The notes beneath the pieces are model-generated. The model was not told where the DNA came from. It did not search any database and saw nothing but the letters and a program-made list of their open reading frames with translations. This document shows positions 45,655 through 54,105 of a DNA stretch of 64,000 nt, in pieces (position 1 is the stretch's first letter; every line of letters starts with the position of its first letter). A program made the position numbers and the translations under genes. Source of the stretch: Deltaproteobacteria bacterium (GTDB lineage Bacteria; Myxococcota_A; UBA9160; UBA4427); assembly GCA_016713665.1 (NCBI GenBank), contig JADJOR010000001.1, forward strand, positions 310,001 to 374,000, in the 5' to 3' direction.

Positions 45655-46569
45655 ATGCGGGCGGCGGTCGACGCGCATCATCATCTCTGGGATCTGCAGG
45701 CGAATCACTATCCCTGGCTGACGCCGGGGGAGGGGCCGCCGCCGTTTCCGAATTTCCCGCTGCTGTGTCGCAATTATCTCGTCGAGGACTTCCGCGCCGA
45801 CGGAGCGCGGCAGGCGATCGTGAAGTCGGTCCACGTCCAGGCGGAGCACGACGAGAGCGATCCGGTGCGCGAGACGGCCTGGCTCCAGCGGGTCGCGGAC
45901 GCGCCGGGCTCGGGCGGCTTTCCGCATGCGATCGTCGCCTTCGCCGATCTCGCGGAGCCCGGGGTCGAGGCGATCCTCGAGGGCCACCGCCGCCATCGCA
46001 ACACCCGCGGCATCCGCCAGATGCTGAACTTCGATCCGCGGCCCGCCGAGGGTCCGTCCCGTCATGCCCTCGACAAGCGCCGGGACCTGCTCGCCGACGC
46101 GGGCTTCCTCGCGCGCTTCGCGCTGCTGCGCAAATACGACCTCTCCTTCGACATGCAGCTTTTTCCCTGGCAGGCGCAGGCCGCCGCGAAGCTCGTCGCG
46201 GCGCACCCGGACACGCAGTTCATCGTGAACCACACGCTGATGCCCTTCGACCGCTCCGAGGCGGGACTCGCCGTCTGGCGGCAGGGGCTCGCGATCCTCG
46301 CGGCCTTCGAGCACGTCGCGATCAAGATCTCCGGGCTCGGCATGTCGGCGACCGGCTGGGACACGGAGACGAGTCGCCGCCTCGCGCGGGAGACGATCGA
46401 GGTCTTCGGGCCCGGGCGTTGTCTGTTCGGCAGCAATTTCCCGGTCGACCGCTTGATGATCGACTACGACACGCCCTGGCAGGTCTTCCGGGAGGTCGTC
46501 GCGGCCTGCTCCGAGGACGAGCAGCGCGCGCTGCTCCAGGGCAACGCGGAGCGCATCTACCGGATCTGA
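45655..46569 (+). CDS. Amidohydrolase-2 family metal-dependent hydrolase
   Basis: 304 aa, a TIM-barrel of the COG3618 type that includes lactonases and decarboxylases. The metal-site start DAHHHLWDLQANHYPWL is at residues about 6-22. Further motifs are VKSVHVQAEHDESDPV, FIVNHTLMP and LFGSNFPVDRLMIDYDT with the catalytic Asp. The substrate is unknown. I choose the ATG at 45655 because GGAGGGC precedes it and families begin just there; a longer frame starts at 45604. Confidence 0.86.
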   Translation: MRAAVDAHHHLWDLQANHYPWLTPGEGPPPFPNFPLLCRNYLVEDFRADGARQAIVKSVHVQAEHDESDPVRETAWLQRVADAPGSGGFPHAIVAFADLAEPGVEAILEGHRRHRNTRGIRQMLNFDPRPAEGPSRHALDKRRDLLADAGFLARFALLRKYDLSFDMQLFPWQAQAAAKLVAAHPDTQFIVNHTLMPFDRSEAGLAVWRQGLAILAAFEHVAIKISGLGMSATGWDTETSRRLARETIEVFGPGRCLFGSNFPVDRLMIDYDTPWQVFREVVAACSEDEQRALLQGNAERIYRI

Positions 46570-46643
46570 GCCGGTGGTCCCGAGCGGATCATGCGCTTCG
46601 GCCTTCCGTGTCGTGGGCAGGGCGCTTCACGCGACGCGTCCGC

Positions 46644-47462
46644 TCAGCCGGTCTCTTCGTCGGCGATTCCGTCGACGCTCGCGAGGACCGGATGTGCCCG
46701 CGGCTCCGCGCGGCCGGGTGCCGCGGGATCGGCCGCGGATGGCGCGCTGCTCTGCGCGATCTGCGCGCCCATCCGATCGATGAACGTCGTCAGCGTCGGC
46801 CGCTCTTCGATCGCCTCGGCACAGCCCGGAATCGCCCCGCCACGCAGGACGACCAGGAACGAGTAGATCGAGAGATCGGCGATGCTCGGCGTGTCGGCGT
46901 GGAAGTAGGGCCGCGTGCCGAGGAAGCCCACGAGATCGGACAAGCGATCCTCGATCTCCCCGACGACCTCGAGCTCGCGCTGCTCGGCCCGGCTCGCCGG
47001 CCCGCGGCCGAAGGGGCGTCCGACGCTGCGCTCGACCCGATGGCGCAGACGCGCGAGCAGCGAGTCGTCCGGGGGCGCCTCGTCGCCGGGGCGCGGATAG
47101 CGGGCGGTGCGCCAGCGATTCCAGTACCAGAGGAACGAGTCTTCGGCCCACTGCGCGAGGCTCTTCTGGGCGACGGCGGTGCGTGGATCCGACGAGTAGA
47201 GCGAGGGCGCGGGGGCGAGCTCGTCGATCCAGGCGAGGATCGCCTTCGAGTCGGCGCGCCGACGGCCCTCGACCTCGAGCACGGGCAGTGTCCGCGCGAT
47301 CGGGCTCCAACGCGCCACGTCGTCGGGATCGTCGGAGATCACGCGCTCGAAGGCGAGCGCCTTCAGCGCGAGCGCCGCGGCGACCTTCTCGGAGAACGGA
47401 TTGACGGTCTGCGTGTAGAGCAGGATGGTCGGTCTGGCGTCCCCGCGCCCGCGCTCAGTCAT
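46644..47462 (-). CDS. Glutathione S-transferase family protein
   Basis: 272 aa. The N-terminal thioredoxin-fold domain covers residues about 10-85 (TILLYTQTVNPFSEKVAAAL, ARTLPVLEVEGRR, ADSKAILAWIDEL). An all-helical GST C-terminal domain follows (about 100-235, with TPSIADLSIYSFL). The TQTVNPFSEKV stretch lacks the Cys of omega GSTs; Ser19 could serve. The substrate is unknown. The start overlaps the end of the aldo/keto reductase gene by eight bases, so both are in one transcript. Confidence 0.85.
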   Translation of the reverse strand: MTERGRGDARPTILLYTQTVNPFSEKVAAALALKALAFERVISDDPDDVARWSPIARTLPVLEVEGRRRADSKAILAWIDELAPAPSLYSSDPRTAVAQKSLAQWAEDSFLWYWNRWRTARYPRPGDEAPPDDSLLARLRHRVERSVGRPFGRGPASRAEQRELEVVGEIEDRLSDLVGFLGTRPYFHADTPSIADLSIYSFLVVLRGGAIPGCAEAIEERPTLTTFIDRMGAQIAQSSAPSAADPAAPGRAEPRAHPVLASVDGIADEETG

Positions 47463-48426
47463 GGGCGCCCGAGGTCTCCGGTGCGGGGAAGAGCGCGTCG
47501 ATGCGCCCGAGCGCCTCGGGCGGGAGCGCTGCGCCGAGGCCCGCCACGTTCTCGTCGAGCTGGGCGGTCGAGGTCGCCCCGATCAGCACGCTCGCGACCG
47601 AGGGCGTCCGCAGACACCAGGCGAGGGCGAGCTGGGCGAGCGAGCAGCCGATCTCGTCGGCGATCGGGCGCAGGCGATCGATGCGCTCGAGCACGTCGTC
47701 CTTCAATACGTCCTGCATCCAGCGATTGCGCTTGGGGTCGTTCGCGCGGCTCTCCGCCGGGCGTCGACCGGCGCCGTACTTGCCCGTGAGCGCGCCCTGG
47801 GCGAGGGGGCTGAAGACGATCTGCCCGACTCCCTCCCGTTCACTCGTGGGCACGATCTCCGCCTCGATCGCGCGATCGAGAATCGAGTAGCCCGGCTGGT
47901 TCGAGATCGGTCGATAGGCGCCGTATCGATCCGCCAGGGCACACCCCTCGGCGATCTGGCCCGCGTCCCAATGGGAGACACCCCAGTAGAGGATCTTTCC
48001 CTGCCGGATCAGGTCCTCGTAGGCGCGCACCGTCTCGTCGAGGGGCGTCTCCGGGTCGAAGCGGTGGCACTGATGGAGATCGAGGTAGTCGGTTCGCAAT
48101 CGGCGCAGCGAGCCTTCGACGCTCTCGAAGAGATGCTTGCGCGAGAGCCCGCGGTCGTTCGGCGTCTCGGTCATCGCGAAGAAGCATTTGCTCGCGATCA
48201 CGACCTGCGGTCGCGAGAGCTCGGCCAGCGCGTCCCCGAGCGCCCGCTCGGCCTCGCCCTGGGCATAGACGTCGGCCGTGTCGAAGAGGTTGACGCCGAG
48301 GTCGAAGGCATGGCGGACCAGGCGGGTCGTCCCGCCGCGATCGACCTTCGAGCCGAGCGTCAGCCAGGAGCCGAGGGAGAGCTCGCTGACCCGCAGACCG
48401 CTCCGGCCCAGTGCGCGCGTTCGCAT
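47455..48426 (-). CDS. Aldo/keto reductase, potassium-channel-beta-like group
   Basis: 323 aa. The AKR barrel shows catalytic Asp and Tyr in NLFDTADVYAQGEAERALG, Lys in VIASKCFF and His in DLHQCH. NADPH-binding residues are near VLIGATSTAQLDENV. Starting MRTRALGRSGLRVSELSLGS is typical of the family. It reduces an aldehyde or ketone that cannot be identified. TAGATT lies seven bases before the ATG with no ribosome-binding site. It is divergent from miaE with only 32 bases between the starts. Confidence 0.92.
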   Translation of the reverse strand: MRTRALGRSGLRVSELSLGSWLTLGSKVDRGGTTRLVRHAFDLGVNLFDTADVYAQGEAERALGDALAELSRPQVVIASKCFFAMTETPNDRGLSRKHLFESVEGSLRRLRTDYLDLHQCHRFDPETPLDETVRAYEDLIRQGKILYWGVSHWDAGQIAEGCALADRYGAYRPISNQPGYSILDRAIEAEIVPTSEREGVGQIVFSPLAQGALTGKYGAGRRPAESRANDPKRNRWMQDVLKDDVLERIDRLRPIADEIGCSLAQLALAWCLRTPSVASVLIGATSTAQLDENVAGLGAALPPEALGRIDALFPAPETSGAHD

Positions 48427-48433
48427 GGCGCGC

Positions 48434-48439
48434 AATCTA
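48434..48439 (-). promoter_or_regulatory. -10 box, leaderless start of aldo/keto reductase gene
   Basis: TAGATT read on the minus strand, seven bases before the ATG at 48426. There is no ribosome-binding site. No good -35 match is seen 17-18 bases further upstream. Confidence 0.45.
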
Positions 48440-48444
48440 GCAGG

Positions 48445-48450
48445 TAGAAT
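48445..48450 (+). promoter_or_regulatory. -10 box, leaderless start of miaE-like gene
   Basis: TAGAAT, eight bases before the GTG at 48459, back to back with the aldo/keto reductase box. The two promoters overlap, so expression may be mutually exclusive. Confidence 0.45.
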
Positions 48451-48458
48451 CCGCCCCC

Positions 48459-49037
48459 GTGCTCCACCTCGCCTCCGATACCGATGCCGCCTGGCTGCCC
48501 CGCGCATGGGCCTCGATCGACGAGGTCCTGCTCGACCATGCCCACTGCGAGAAGAAGGCGGCGGGCGCCGCGATCAAGCTCCTGTTCTCGTATCCGCATC
48601 ACCGCTTCCTGCAGGAGCCCCTGGCGGAGCTCGCCCGCGAAGAGCTCGCGCATTTCCAGGCGATCCTCGCACGGCTCGAAGCACGCGGTGTCCGCTATGC
48701 GACGCTCAAGCCGAGCCCCTACGGCATGGCGCTCCACGCCCTCGTGCGCCGGGACGAGCCCGACCGCCTGCTCGACGTCCTCTTGATCTCGGCGTTGATC
48801 GAGGCGCGCAGCTGCGAGCGCTTTCAGATCCTGGCGGACGGGCTCCCCGACGCCGCGCTCGCCGACCTGTATCGGGATCTGCTCGCGAGCGAGGCCCGGC
48901 ATCACGGGCTCTACCTCGAGCTCGCCGGCGAGCTCGTGTCGCGGGCGGTACGCGATGCGCGGCTCGCCGAATTGGCCCGGACCGAGGCGGAGATCGTCGC
49001 CCGGCCCTGCGAATGGGTCCGGCTGCACGCGGGATAG
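48459..49037 (+). CDS. miaE: tRNA-(ms2io6A)-hydroxylase MiaE-like di-iron protein
   Basis: 192 aa. A ferritin-like di-iron helical bundle: iron-ligand pattern in LLDHAHCEKKAAGAA, LAREELAHFQAILA, IEARSCERFQIL and SEARHHGLYLEL. MiaE hydroxylates the isopentenyl group of ms2i6A at position 37 of some tRNAs. Length and motif order agree well with the family. The start is a GTG with no ribosome-binding site and a TAGAAT box eight bases upstream. Confidence 0.9.
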   Translation: MLHLASDTDAAWLPRAWASIDEVLLDHAHCEKKAAGAAIKLLFSYPHHRFLQEPLAELAREELAHFQAILARLEARGVRYATLKPSPYGMALHALVRRDEPDRLLDVLLISALIEARSCERFQILADGLPDAALADLYRDLLASEARHHGLYLELAGELVSRAVRDARLAELARTEAEIVARPCEWVRLHAG

Positions 49038-49139
49038 GCTTGTCAGGACGGGGCCCGGTGGCGCAAGCTCGGGGCGCCCGATCTCCCGATTCGCGCGCGG
49101 GCCTCCGCTCGCCGCGTCGTCCCTCGAAAGGAATCCGCC

Positions 49140-49889
49140 ATGAGCATCCAGACCGAAGAGCTCCAGATCACGACGCAATCCGGCGCGAAGATGGGCGCCT
49201 ATCTCGCCGGGCCCGACTCGCCGGGGCGCAAGCCCGCGGTCCTCGTCTTCATGGAGATCTTCGGCGTGAACGACCACATCCGCGACGTGACGCGCAGGGT
49301 CGCCGCGGAGGGCTACGTCGCGATCGCCCCGGACTATTTCTTCCGAAGCGCCCCCGGTGTCCAGCTCGGCTACGACGAGCAGGGCATGAACACGGGCATC
49401 GCCAACCTGATGAAGCTCGAGGCCGACGAGATGATCTCGGACGCCCGCGACACGCTCGCCTATCTGCGCGGTCGCAGCGACGTCGAAGGGACGAAGATCG
49501 GCGCCATGGGCTTCTGCATCGGGGGCCACATGACGTATCTGGTCGCGTGCGAGACCGACATCGTCGCGGCGGCCTCCTACTACGGCGGCGGCATCGCGGC
49601 GCCGCAGGGGCCGGGGGGCGCGGTCTCGACGCTGTCGCGGACCCCGAAGATCAAGGGCCGCATCCAGTGTTATTTCGGGGCGAAGGACGCGATGATCCCC
49701 CTCGACCAGGTCGACGCGGTCAAGAAGGCGCTCGCCGCGGCGGGCGTCGACCACTCGGTCGAGGTCTACGGCGACGCCGACCACGGCTTCCACTGCGACC
49801 AGCGCGCGAGCTACCACGCCCCGTCGGCGAAGGACGCCTGGTCGAAGACCCTCGCGATGTTCGACAGGAAGCTGAAGGGCAAGGGCTGA
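49140..49889 (+). CDS. Dienelactone hydrolase family protein
   Basis: 249 aa. The alpha/beta-hydrolase triad is Cys in IGAMGFCIGGHMTYLV, Asp in YFGAKDAMIPLDQV and His in GDADHGFHCDQRA, as in carboxymethylenebutenolidase. The N-terminal FMEIFGVNDHIRDVTRRVA stretch is typical. The physiological substrate is unknown; there are no aromatic-ring-cleavage genes nearby. AAGGAA precedes the ATG. Confidence 0.93.
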   Translation: MSIQTEELQITTQSGAKMGAYLAGPDSPGRKPAVLVFMEIFGVNDHIRDVTRRVAAEGYVAIAPDYFFRSAPGVQLGYDEQGMNTGIANLMKLEADEMISDARDTLAYLRGRSDVEGTKIGAMGFCIGGHMTYLVACETDIVAAASYYGGGIAAPQGPGGAVSTLSRTPKIKGRIQCYFGAKDAMIPLDQVDAVKKALAAAGVDHSVEVYGDADHGFHCDQRASYHAPSAKDAWSKTLAMFDRKLKGKG

Positions 49890-49908
49890 AGCGCAGCCCG
49901 GCCGGCGC

Positions 49909-51027
49909 TCAGCCGAGGATCTTGCGCAGCGCCTCGACCAGGCGATCGACGACCTCGGGGCGCGCGTTCTCGCCCATCAGGCCGATGCGCCAGATCTCGC
50001 CGGCCAGCGGCCCGAGTCCGCCGCCGACCTCGATGTCGAACTCGTCGAGCAGCCGCGTCCGCACGGCGGCCTCGCCCTGCTCACGGATGCGCGCCGGCAA
50101 TCGGACGGAGGTCAGCATCGGCAGGCGCTCGGCTTCGGCGACGAGCGGCTCGAAGCCCAGCGGCTCGAGGGCTGCGACGAGGCGCCGGCCCGCTTCCGCA
50201 TGCCGGGCGAAGCGGGCGGGGAGTCCTTCGGCCAGGACGCGGTCGAGGCCGGCGGCGAGGCCGTAGATCGCGCTGATCGGGGCGGTGTGGTGGTAGACGC
50301 GCTTCGCGCCGGCGAAGTAGCTCGCGAGCAGCGAGAGATCGAGATACCAGCTCTGCACAGGCCGCTTGCGGCCCTTCACGACCTCGAGCGCCCGCTCCGA
50401 GAACGAGACCGGCGAGAGCCCCGGCGAGCACGAGAGACACTTCTGGGTGCCGCTGTACGCAGCGTCGATCCCCCAGTCGTCGAGGCAGACGGGCCGACCG
50501 GCCAGCGACGTCACGCAGTCGAGGACCACGAGGGCGCCCGCCGCGCGGGCCGAGGCCGCGATCTCCTCGACGGGCTGGCAGACGCCGGTCGACGTCTCGG
50601 CGTGGACGAACGAGACGACGCGCGGGCGGACGCGGGCGATCGCCTCGGCCATGGCGTTGGGATCGAGCGCCGTACCCCAGCGCGCCTCGACGCTCGTCAC
50701 CTCGGCCCCCGCGCGGCGGGCGACCTCGGCCATGCGGCCACCGAAGACGCCGTTCACGCCGACGACGATGCGGTCGCCGGGCTCGAGCAGGTTGACGAGA
50801 GCGGCCTCCATGCCGGCGCTGCCGGTGGCGGAGAGGGGCAGGGTCATCGGGTTGGCGGTGGCGAAGACGGTGCGCAGGCCGTCCTTCACGCGGTCGACCA
50901 GGGCCAGGAACTCGGGATCGAGATGGCCGAGCAGCGGGCGGCTCATCGCGTCGAGCACGCTCGCGTGGGCGTTGGAGGGGCCGGGACCGAGGAGCAGACG
51001 TTCGCGGATCGGTTGCAGGATCGACAT
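49909..51027 (-). CDS. Class V aminotransferase (alanine/serine-glyoxylate type)
   Basis: 372 aa, PLP enzyme of the AGXT/SGAT group. The PLP-lysine is in AAYSGTQKCLSCSPGLSP. Other family markers are LLLGPGPSNAHASVLDAM at the N-terminus, FVHAETSTGVCQP and IWRIGLMGENARPE at the C-terminus. It probably transfers an amino group to glyoxylate. TAGCAT lies seven bases before the ATG at 51027 and no ribosome-binding site is seen. An ATG at 51036 would overlap that box and is less likely. Confidence 0.92.
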   Translation of the reverse strand: MSILQPIRERLLLGPGPSNAHASVLDAMSRPLLGHLDPEFLALVDRVKDGLRTVFATANPMTLPLSATGSAGMEAALVNLLEPGDRIVVGVNGVFGGRMAEVARRAGAEVTSVEARWGTALDPNAMAEAIARVRPRVVSFVHAETSTGVCQPVEEIAASARAAGALVVLDCVTSLAGRPVCLDDWGIDAAYSGTQKCLSCSPGLSPVSFSERALEVVKGRKRPVQSWYLDLSLLASYFAGAKRVYHHTAPISAIYGLAAGLDRVLAEGLPARFARHAEAGRRLVAALEPLGFEPLVAEAERLPMLTSVRLPARIREQGEAAVRTRLLDEFDIEVGGGLGPLAGEIWRIGLMGENARPEVVDRLVEALRKILG

Positions 51028-51034
51028 GGCCGGC

Positions 51035-51040
51035 ATGCTA
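51035..51040 (-). promoter_or_regulatory. -10 box, leaderless start of aminotransferase gene
   Basis: TAGCAT read on the minus strand, seven bases before the ATG at 51027; no ribosome-binding site lies between them. Confidence 0.45.
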
Positions 51041-51143
51041 GCGACTCTCGTCGGGCGGCTCCCGGGGTGACGCGACCGGCGGAGCGGATGCGCTTCGAGA
51101 TCGATTCGCGTGGGCCGGACGTCCGTGCCCGTGCGGGCACGAG

Positions 51144-51173
51144 TTGACAGTGCCCCGACCCGGCCGGTAGCCT
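51144..51173 (+). promoter_or_regulatory. Sigma-70-type promoter of the dgt-queE operon
   Basis: A perfect TTGACA at 51144-51149 and TAGCCT at 51168-51173, 18 bases apart. Transcription would start near 51180, about 100 bases before the first gene of the operon. It is the best promoter match I found in the window. Confidence 0.6.
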
Positions 51174-51277
51174 CCGCGACTTCGATCCCCCAGGGCCATG
51201 CGGTCGTCGACGGCGTCGACGTCGAGCTCGCTCGACTGGCGCAAGCCCTCGAATTGATTCGGATTGACAGGGTCGAG

Positions 51278-51610
51278 ATGCGCGCAGCACGCTGGGTCGT
51301 GATCGGAACGGCGCTCGTCGCCGCAGCGACCGCGTTCCACCTGCTCTTGAGCCCGGGTGGCGGTTCGCGGTCGGGAGGCCGGCCGCGTGATGCGGTCTCG
51401 GATGGGTCTTCCTGGTCGGCGGCTCGCCCGCCTGGCGGGTCCTTCTCGGGCGGCGCGTCGGGGGCGGGCTCGGCGGACGGGTCGGATCCCGACGGGCGCG
51501 GGGCAGCCGGGGCACAGGGGGCGGCGGGACCGCCTCTCGACGAGATCGACGCCGAGTCGCGCGAGGCGATGCGGAGCTTCCTGCGCGAGTCGGCGCGGGA
51601 CGGGAAATAG
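51278..51610 (+). CDS. Small single-pass membrane protein
   Basis: 110 aa, not recognised. One hydrophobic helix at about 5-24 (ARWVVIGTALVAAATAFHLL), then a Gly/Ser/Ala/Pro-rich disordered region, ending in an acidic amphipathic helix (EIDAESREAMRSFLRESARD). Probably inner-membrane anchored. The ATG at 51278 has AGGG upstream; an earlier in-frame start at 51110 would precede the proposed transcription start. It is first in the operon, eight bases before dgt. Confidence 0.6.
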   Translation: MRAARWVVIGTALVAAATAFHLLLSPGGGSRSGGRPRDAVSDGSSWSAARPPGGSFSGGASGAGSADGSDPDGRGAAGAQGAAGPPLDEIDAESREAMRSFLRESARDGK

Positions 51611-51618
51611 GGAAGCGC

Positions 51619-52854
51619 TTGACTGGATTCCGCCATCGCAGCCGCGAGCAGTACGAGCAGGAGGAGCGCGAGCGCCTCGCGCCCTGGGCGGCCTGCTCCG
51701 GCGACTCCGAGGGCCGCCTCGTTCCGGAGCCCGAGCATCCCTATCGCACCGCCTTCCAGCGCGATCGCGACCGCATCGTCCACGCCCGGGCCTTCCGTCG
51801 CCTCGAGTTCAAGACCCAGGTCTTCGTCCACCTCGAGAACGACCACTATCGAAACCGCCTGACCCATACGATCGAGGCCGCCCAGATCGCGCGCACGATC
51901 GCCCGGGCCCTCTACCTCAACGAGGATCTCGCCGAGGCCATCGTGCTCGCCCACGACCTCGGCCATACACCCTTCGGCCACGCCGGCGAGGCCGTCCTCG
52001 ACCGCTGCATGGAGGAGCACGGCGGCTTCAACCACAACCGCCAGAGCCTCCGCGTCGTCGACCTGCTCGAGAATCGCTACCCCGATTTCAGCGGCCTCAA
52101 CCTGACCGCCGAGACCCGCGAAGGCATCCTCAAGCACGGCGCCGACTGGCCCCACCCCCTGCCGCTGCCCCGCGACTACCCCGAGCGGACCCTCGAGGCC
52201 CAGGTCGCCGACCACGCCGACGAGATCGCCTACGTCCACCACGACCTCGACGATGGCCTGCGCTCGGGCCTGCTCTCGATGCCGCTGCTCGAGACGACGG
52301 CCCTCTGGAAGAACGCCCGGTCCCTGCGCGCCGGAGGCGACACGGTCCACGGCTCGGACATGCCCGAGCCGGTGGCCCGGTCCCGGACCATCGGGGCCCT
52401 CGGCAACGCCCTGATCAGCGACCTGATCGAGGAGACGAGCCGCCGCCTGGCCGAGAATCCGCCGGCATCCCTCGCCGATCTGCGGCAACGTAGGGGCAGC
52501 CGTGGGGTCGACCAGTCGGTCGACGGGTCCGGGAGCCGCGGCGGCCCGGGAAGTGCCCAGACGGTCGGATTCTCGCCCGAGATCGAGCACGGCAAGCGCG
52601 AGCTCAAGAGCTTCCTGTCCGCGAATTTCTACCGCCATCCCGACGTCCTGCGCCGCGTGCGCAAGGCGGAGTGGATCGTGGGAGATCTGTTTCGAACCTA
52701 CCGGGACGACCCGAGCCTGCTTCCCGCGGACGTGCGTGCACGCTTCGCCCGGGAGGGCGAGCCTCGGGCCGTCGCGGACTACATCGCCGGCATGACCGAT
52801 CGATTCGCGATGGACGAGCACCGCAAGCTGTTCGATCCCCACGCCCCGATCTGA
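51619..52854 (+). CDS. dgt: Deoxyguanosinetriphosphate triphosphohydrolase-like protein
   Basis: 411 aa. HD-domain phosphohydrolase of the dGTPase family, which cleaves dNTPs to deoxynucleoside and triphosphate. Metal ligands are His in NRLTHTIEAAQIARTI and His-Asp in VLAHDLGHTPFGHAGEAVL, with a later Asp in VADHADEIAYVHHDLDDGL. The RDRDRIVHARAFRRLEFKTQ stretch before them is typical. An unconserved Gly/Ser insert lies at about 292-315. The TTG start at 51619 follows GGGAAGCGC. Next gene follows after 54 bases. Confidence 0.93.
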   Translation: MTGFRHRSREQYEQEERERLAPWAACSGDSEGRLVPEPEHPYRTAFQRDRDRIVHARAFRRLEFKTQVFVHLENDHYRNRLTHTIEAAQIARTIARALYLNEDLAEAIVLAHDLGHTPFGHAGEAVLDRCMEEHGGFNHNRQSLRVVDLLENRYPDFSGLNLTAETREGILKHGADWPHPLPLPRDYPERTLEAQVADHADEIAYVHHDLDDGLRSGLLSMPLLETTALWKNARSLRAGGDTVHGSDMPEPVARSRTIGALGNALISDLIEETSRRLAENPPASLADLRQRRGSRGVDQSVDGSGSRGGPGSAQTVGFSPEIEHGKRELKSFLSANFYRHPDVLRRVRKAEWIVGDLFRTYRDDPSLLPADVRARFAREGEPRAVADYIAGMTDRFAMDEHRKLFDPHAPI

Positions 52855-52908
52855 GACCGCCTGCAGCGCCCGGCCGCCCAAGAGCCGACCGGGGATCGAG
52901 AAGGATGG

Positions 52909-54105
52909 ATGAGCCTACCGGAGTGCCTCGAACGTGCAGCCAGCGAGTGGACCGACCTCGCGGATCAGATCCGGCCTGCGAACGGCGATCCCCACCGACT
53001 GCTCGAGCTGCTCGCTCCGGCCGATGCGGCCCGGGTGCTCGGCTTCGTCCTGACCCACGACGACGGGTCCGCCGAAGAGCTGCTCGAGGCGTGGGGCGAG
53101 CTCGAGGGGGCGGCGGCGGTGCTCTCGGCAGTGCCCGAGGCGGCGCTGCCGAAGGCGGGGCGCAAGCAGCTCCGCCGCGCGCTCCATCGATTGCGCGCGC
53201 GCGGGGTCGCGATCGCGGAGACGGCGGCCGCGGCGGCGCAGGGGGCTCCGGGAGCGGCGGTCGCGACGGGGACGGCGCCCGCTCGCATCGGTGCGTCGGT
53301 GAACGATCGCTGGCAGGAAGCCCATCTCTCCGCGCCGGATTTCCGCGGGACGCGCATGGGCTACCTCGTCGACGATCATCCGGCGGGCGGGGCGCGACTC
53401 TTCGAGATCCGCTTCGACCTCGCGCGCGGGATCCTCGACTTCAAGCTCTACAACGCCGGTCGCAGCAAGGTTCGCGGCTTCCTGCGGAGCCTCGCCGAAG
53501 GCGCGAACCAGCGGCTCTTCGAGGTCGATCAGAAGGCGCTCTGCGCCCTGATCCGGCGGGCGGGTCGTGCCCAGCCGAGCGATCGCGCGTTGCCGACCTT
53601 CTACGTCGAGTGGCGCAGCCGGCTCTTCTCCGATGCGCTCGAGGGCGAAGCGACGCCCGGCGAGCTCGCGCGCCGCGCGCTCGGCGAGTCGAGCGATCCC
53701 GACAAGAGTCTCGAGTCGGTCGGGGAATCGATTCGGAGTGGTCGCATGGGTCCCTGGCCGCCGTCGACGACGTGGGTCGGGGAACGCATGGAACGTGCCC
53801 AGAAGGCGATCGCAGAGCTCGCGGGGAATGCGCGCGAGTCGGCGATCGGGAGCTGGGTGGACGAGGTGACGGGCGAGCTCGACGGTGAGACGCGCCCGGA
53901 TGGTCTGGCAGAACAGCTCGCGGAATGGGCTTGGATCGAGTGGCAGCGCGAGGACGCGGATCGGGCGCGCGCGCTGCTCGCGGTGGCGACCGGGGTGACG
54001 GGGGCGAAGGGCGCGGAGATCCGCCGCTCGCTCGCTCGAGCCCGGGTGGATGCCTTGTTCGGTCCCTTCCTCGCAGCACTCAGGATGGAGAACGATCCGA
54101 AATGA
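52909..54105 (+). CDS. Protein of unknown function coupled to the RG-rich 1107-aa protein
   Basis: 398 aa, not recognised. The first 110 residues are helical and leucine-rich, with repeated helix pairs (LLELLAPADAARVLGFVLTH, AAVLSAVPEAALPKAG). The middle, residues about 125-260, looks like a folded alpha/beta domain (HLSAPDFRGTRMGYLVDDHP, ARLFEIRFDLARGILDFKLY, ALPTFYVEWRSRLFSDALEG). The C-terminus is helical. There is no signal peptide or membrane segment. GGATGG precedes the ATG. The stop overlaps the next start (ATGA at 54102-54105), a sign that the two products are made together and may interact. Confidence 0.75.
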   Translation: MSLPECLERAASEWTDLADQIRPANGDPHRLLELLAPADAARVLGFVLTHDDGSAEELLEAWGELEGAAAVLSAVPEAALPKAGRKQLRRALHRLRARGVAIAETAAAAAQGAPGAAVATGTAPARIGASVNDRWQEAHLSAPDFRGTRMGYLVDDHPAGGARLFEIRFDLARGILDFKLYNAGRSKVRGFLRSLAEGANQRLFEVDQKALCALIRRAGRAQPSDRALPTFYVEWRSRLFSDALEGEATPGELARRALGESSDPDKSLESVGESIRSGRMGPWPPSTTWVGERMERAQKAIAELAGNARESAIGSWVDEVTGELDGETRPDGLAEQLAEWAWIEWQREDADRARALLAVATGVTGAKGAEIRRSLARARVDALFGPFLAALRMENDPK

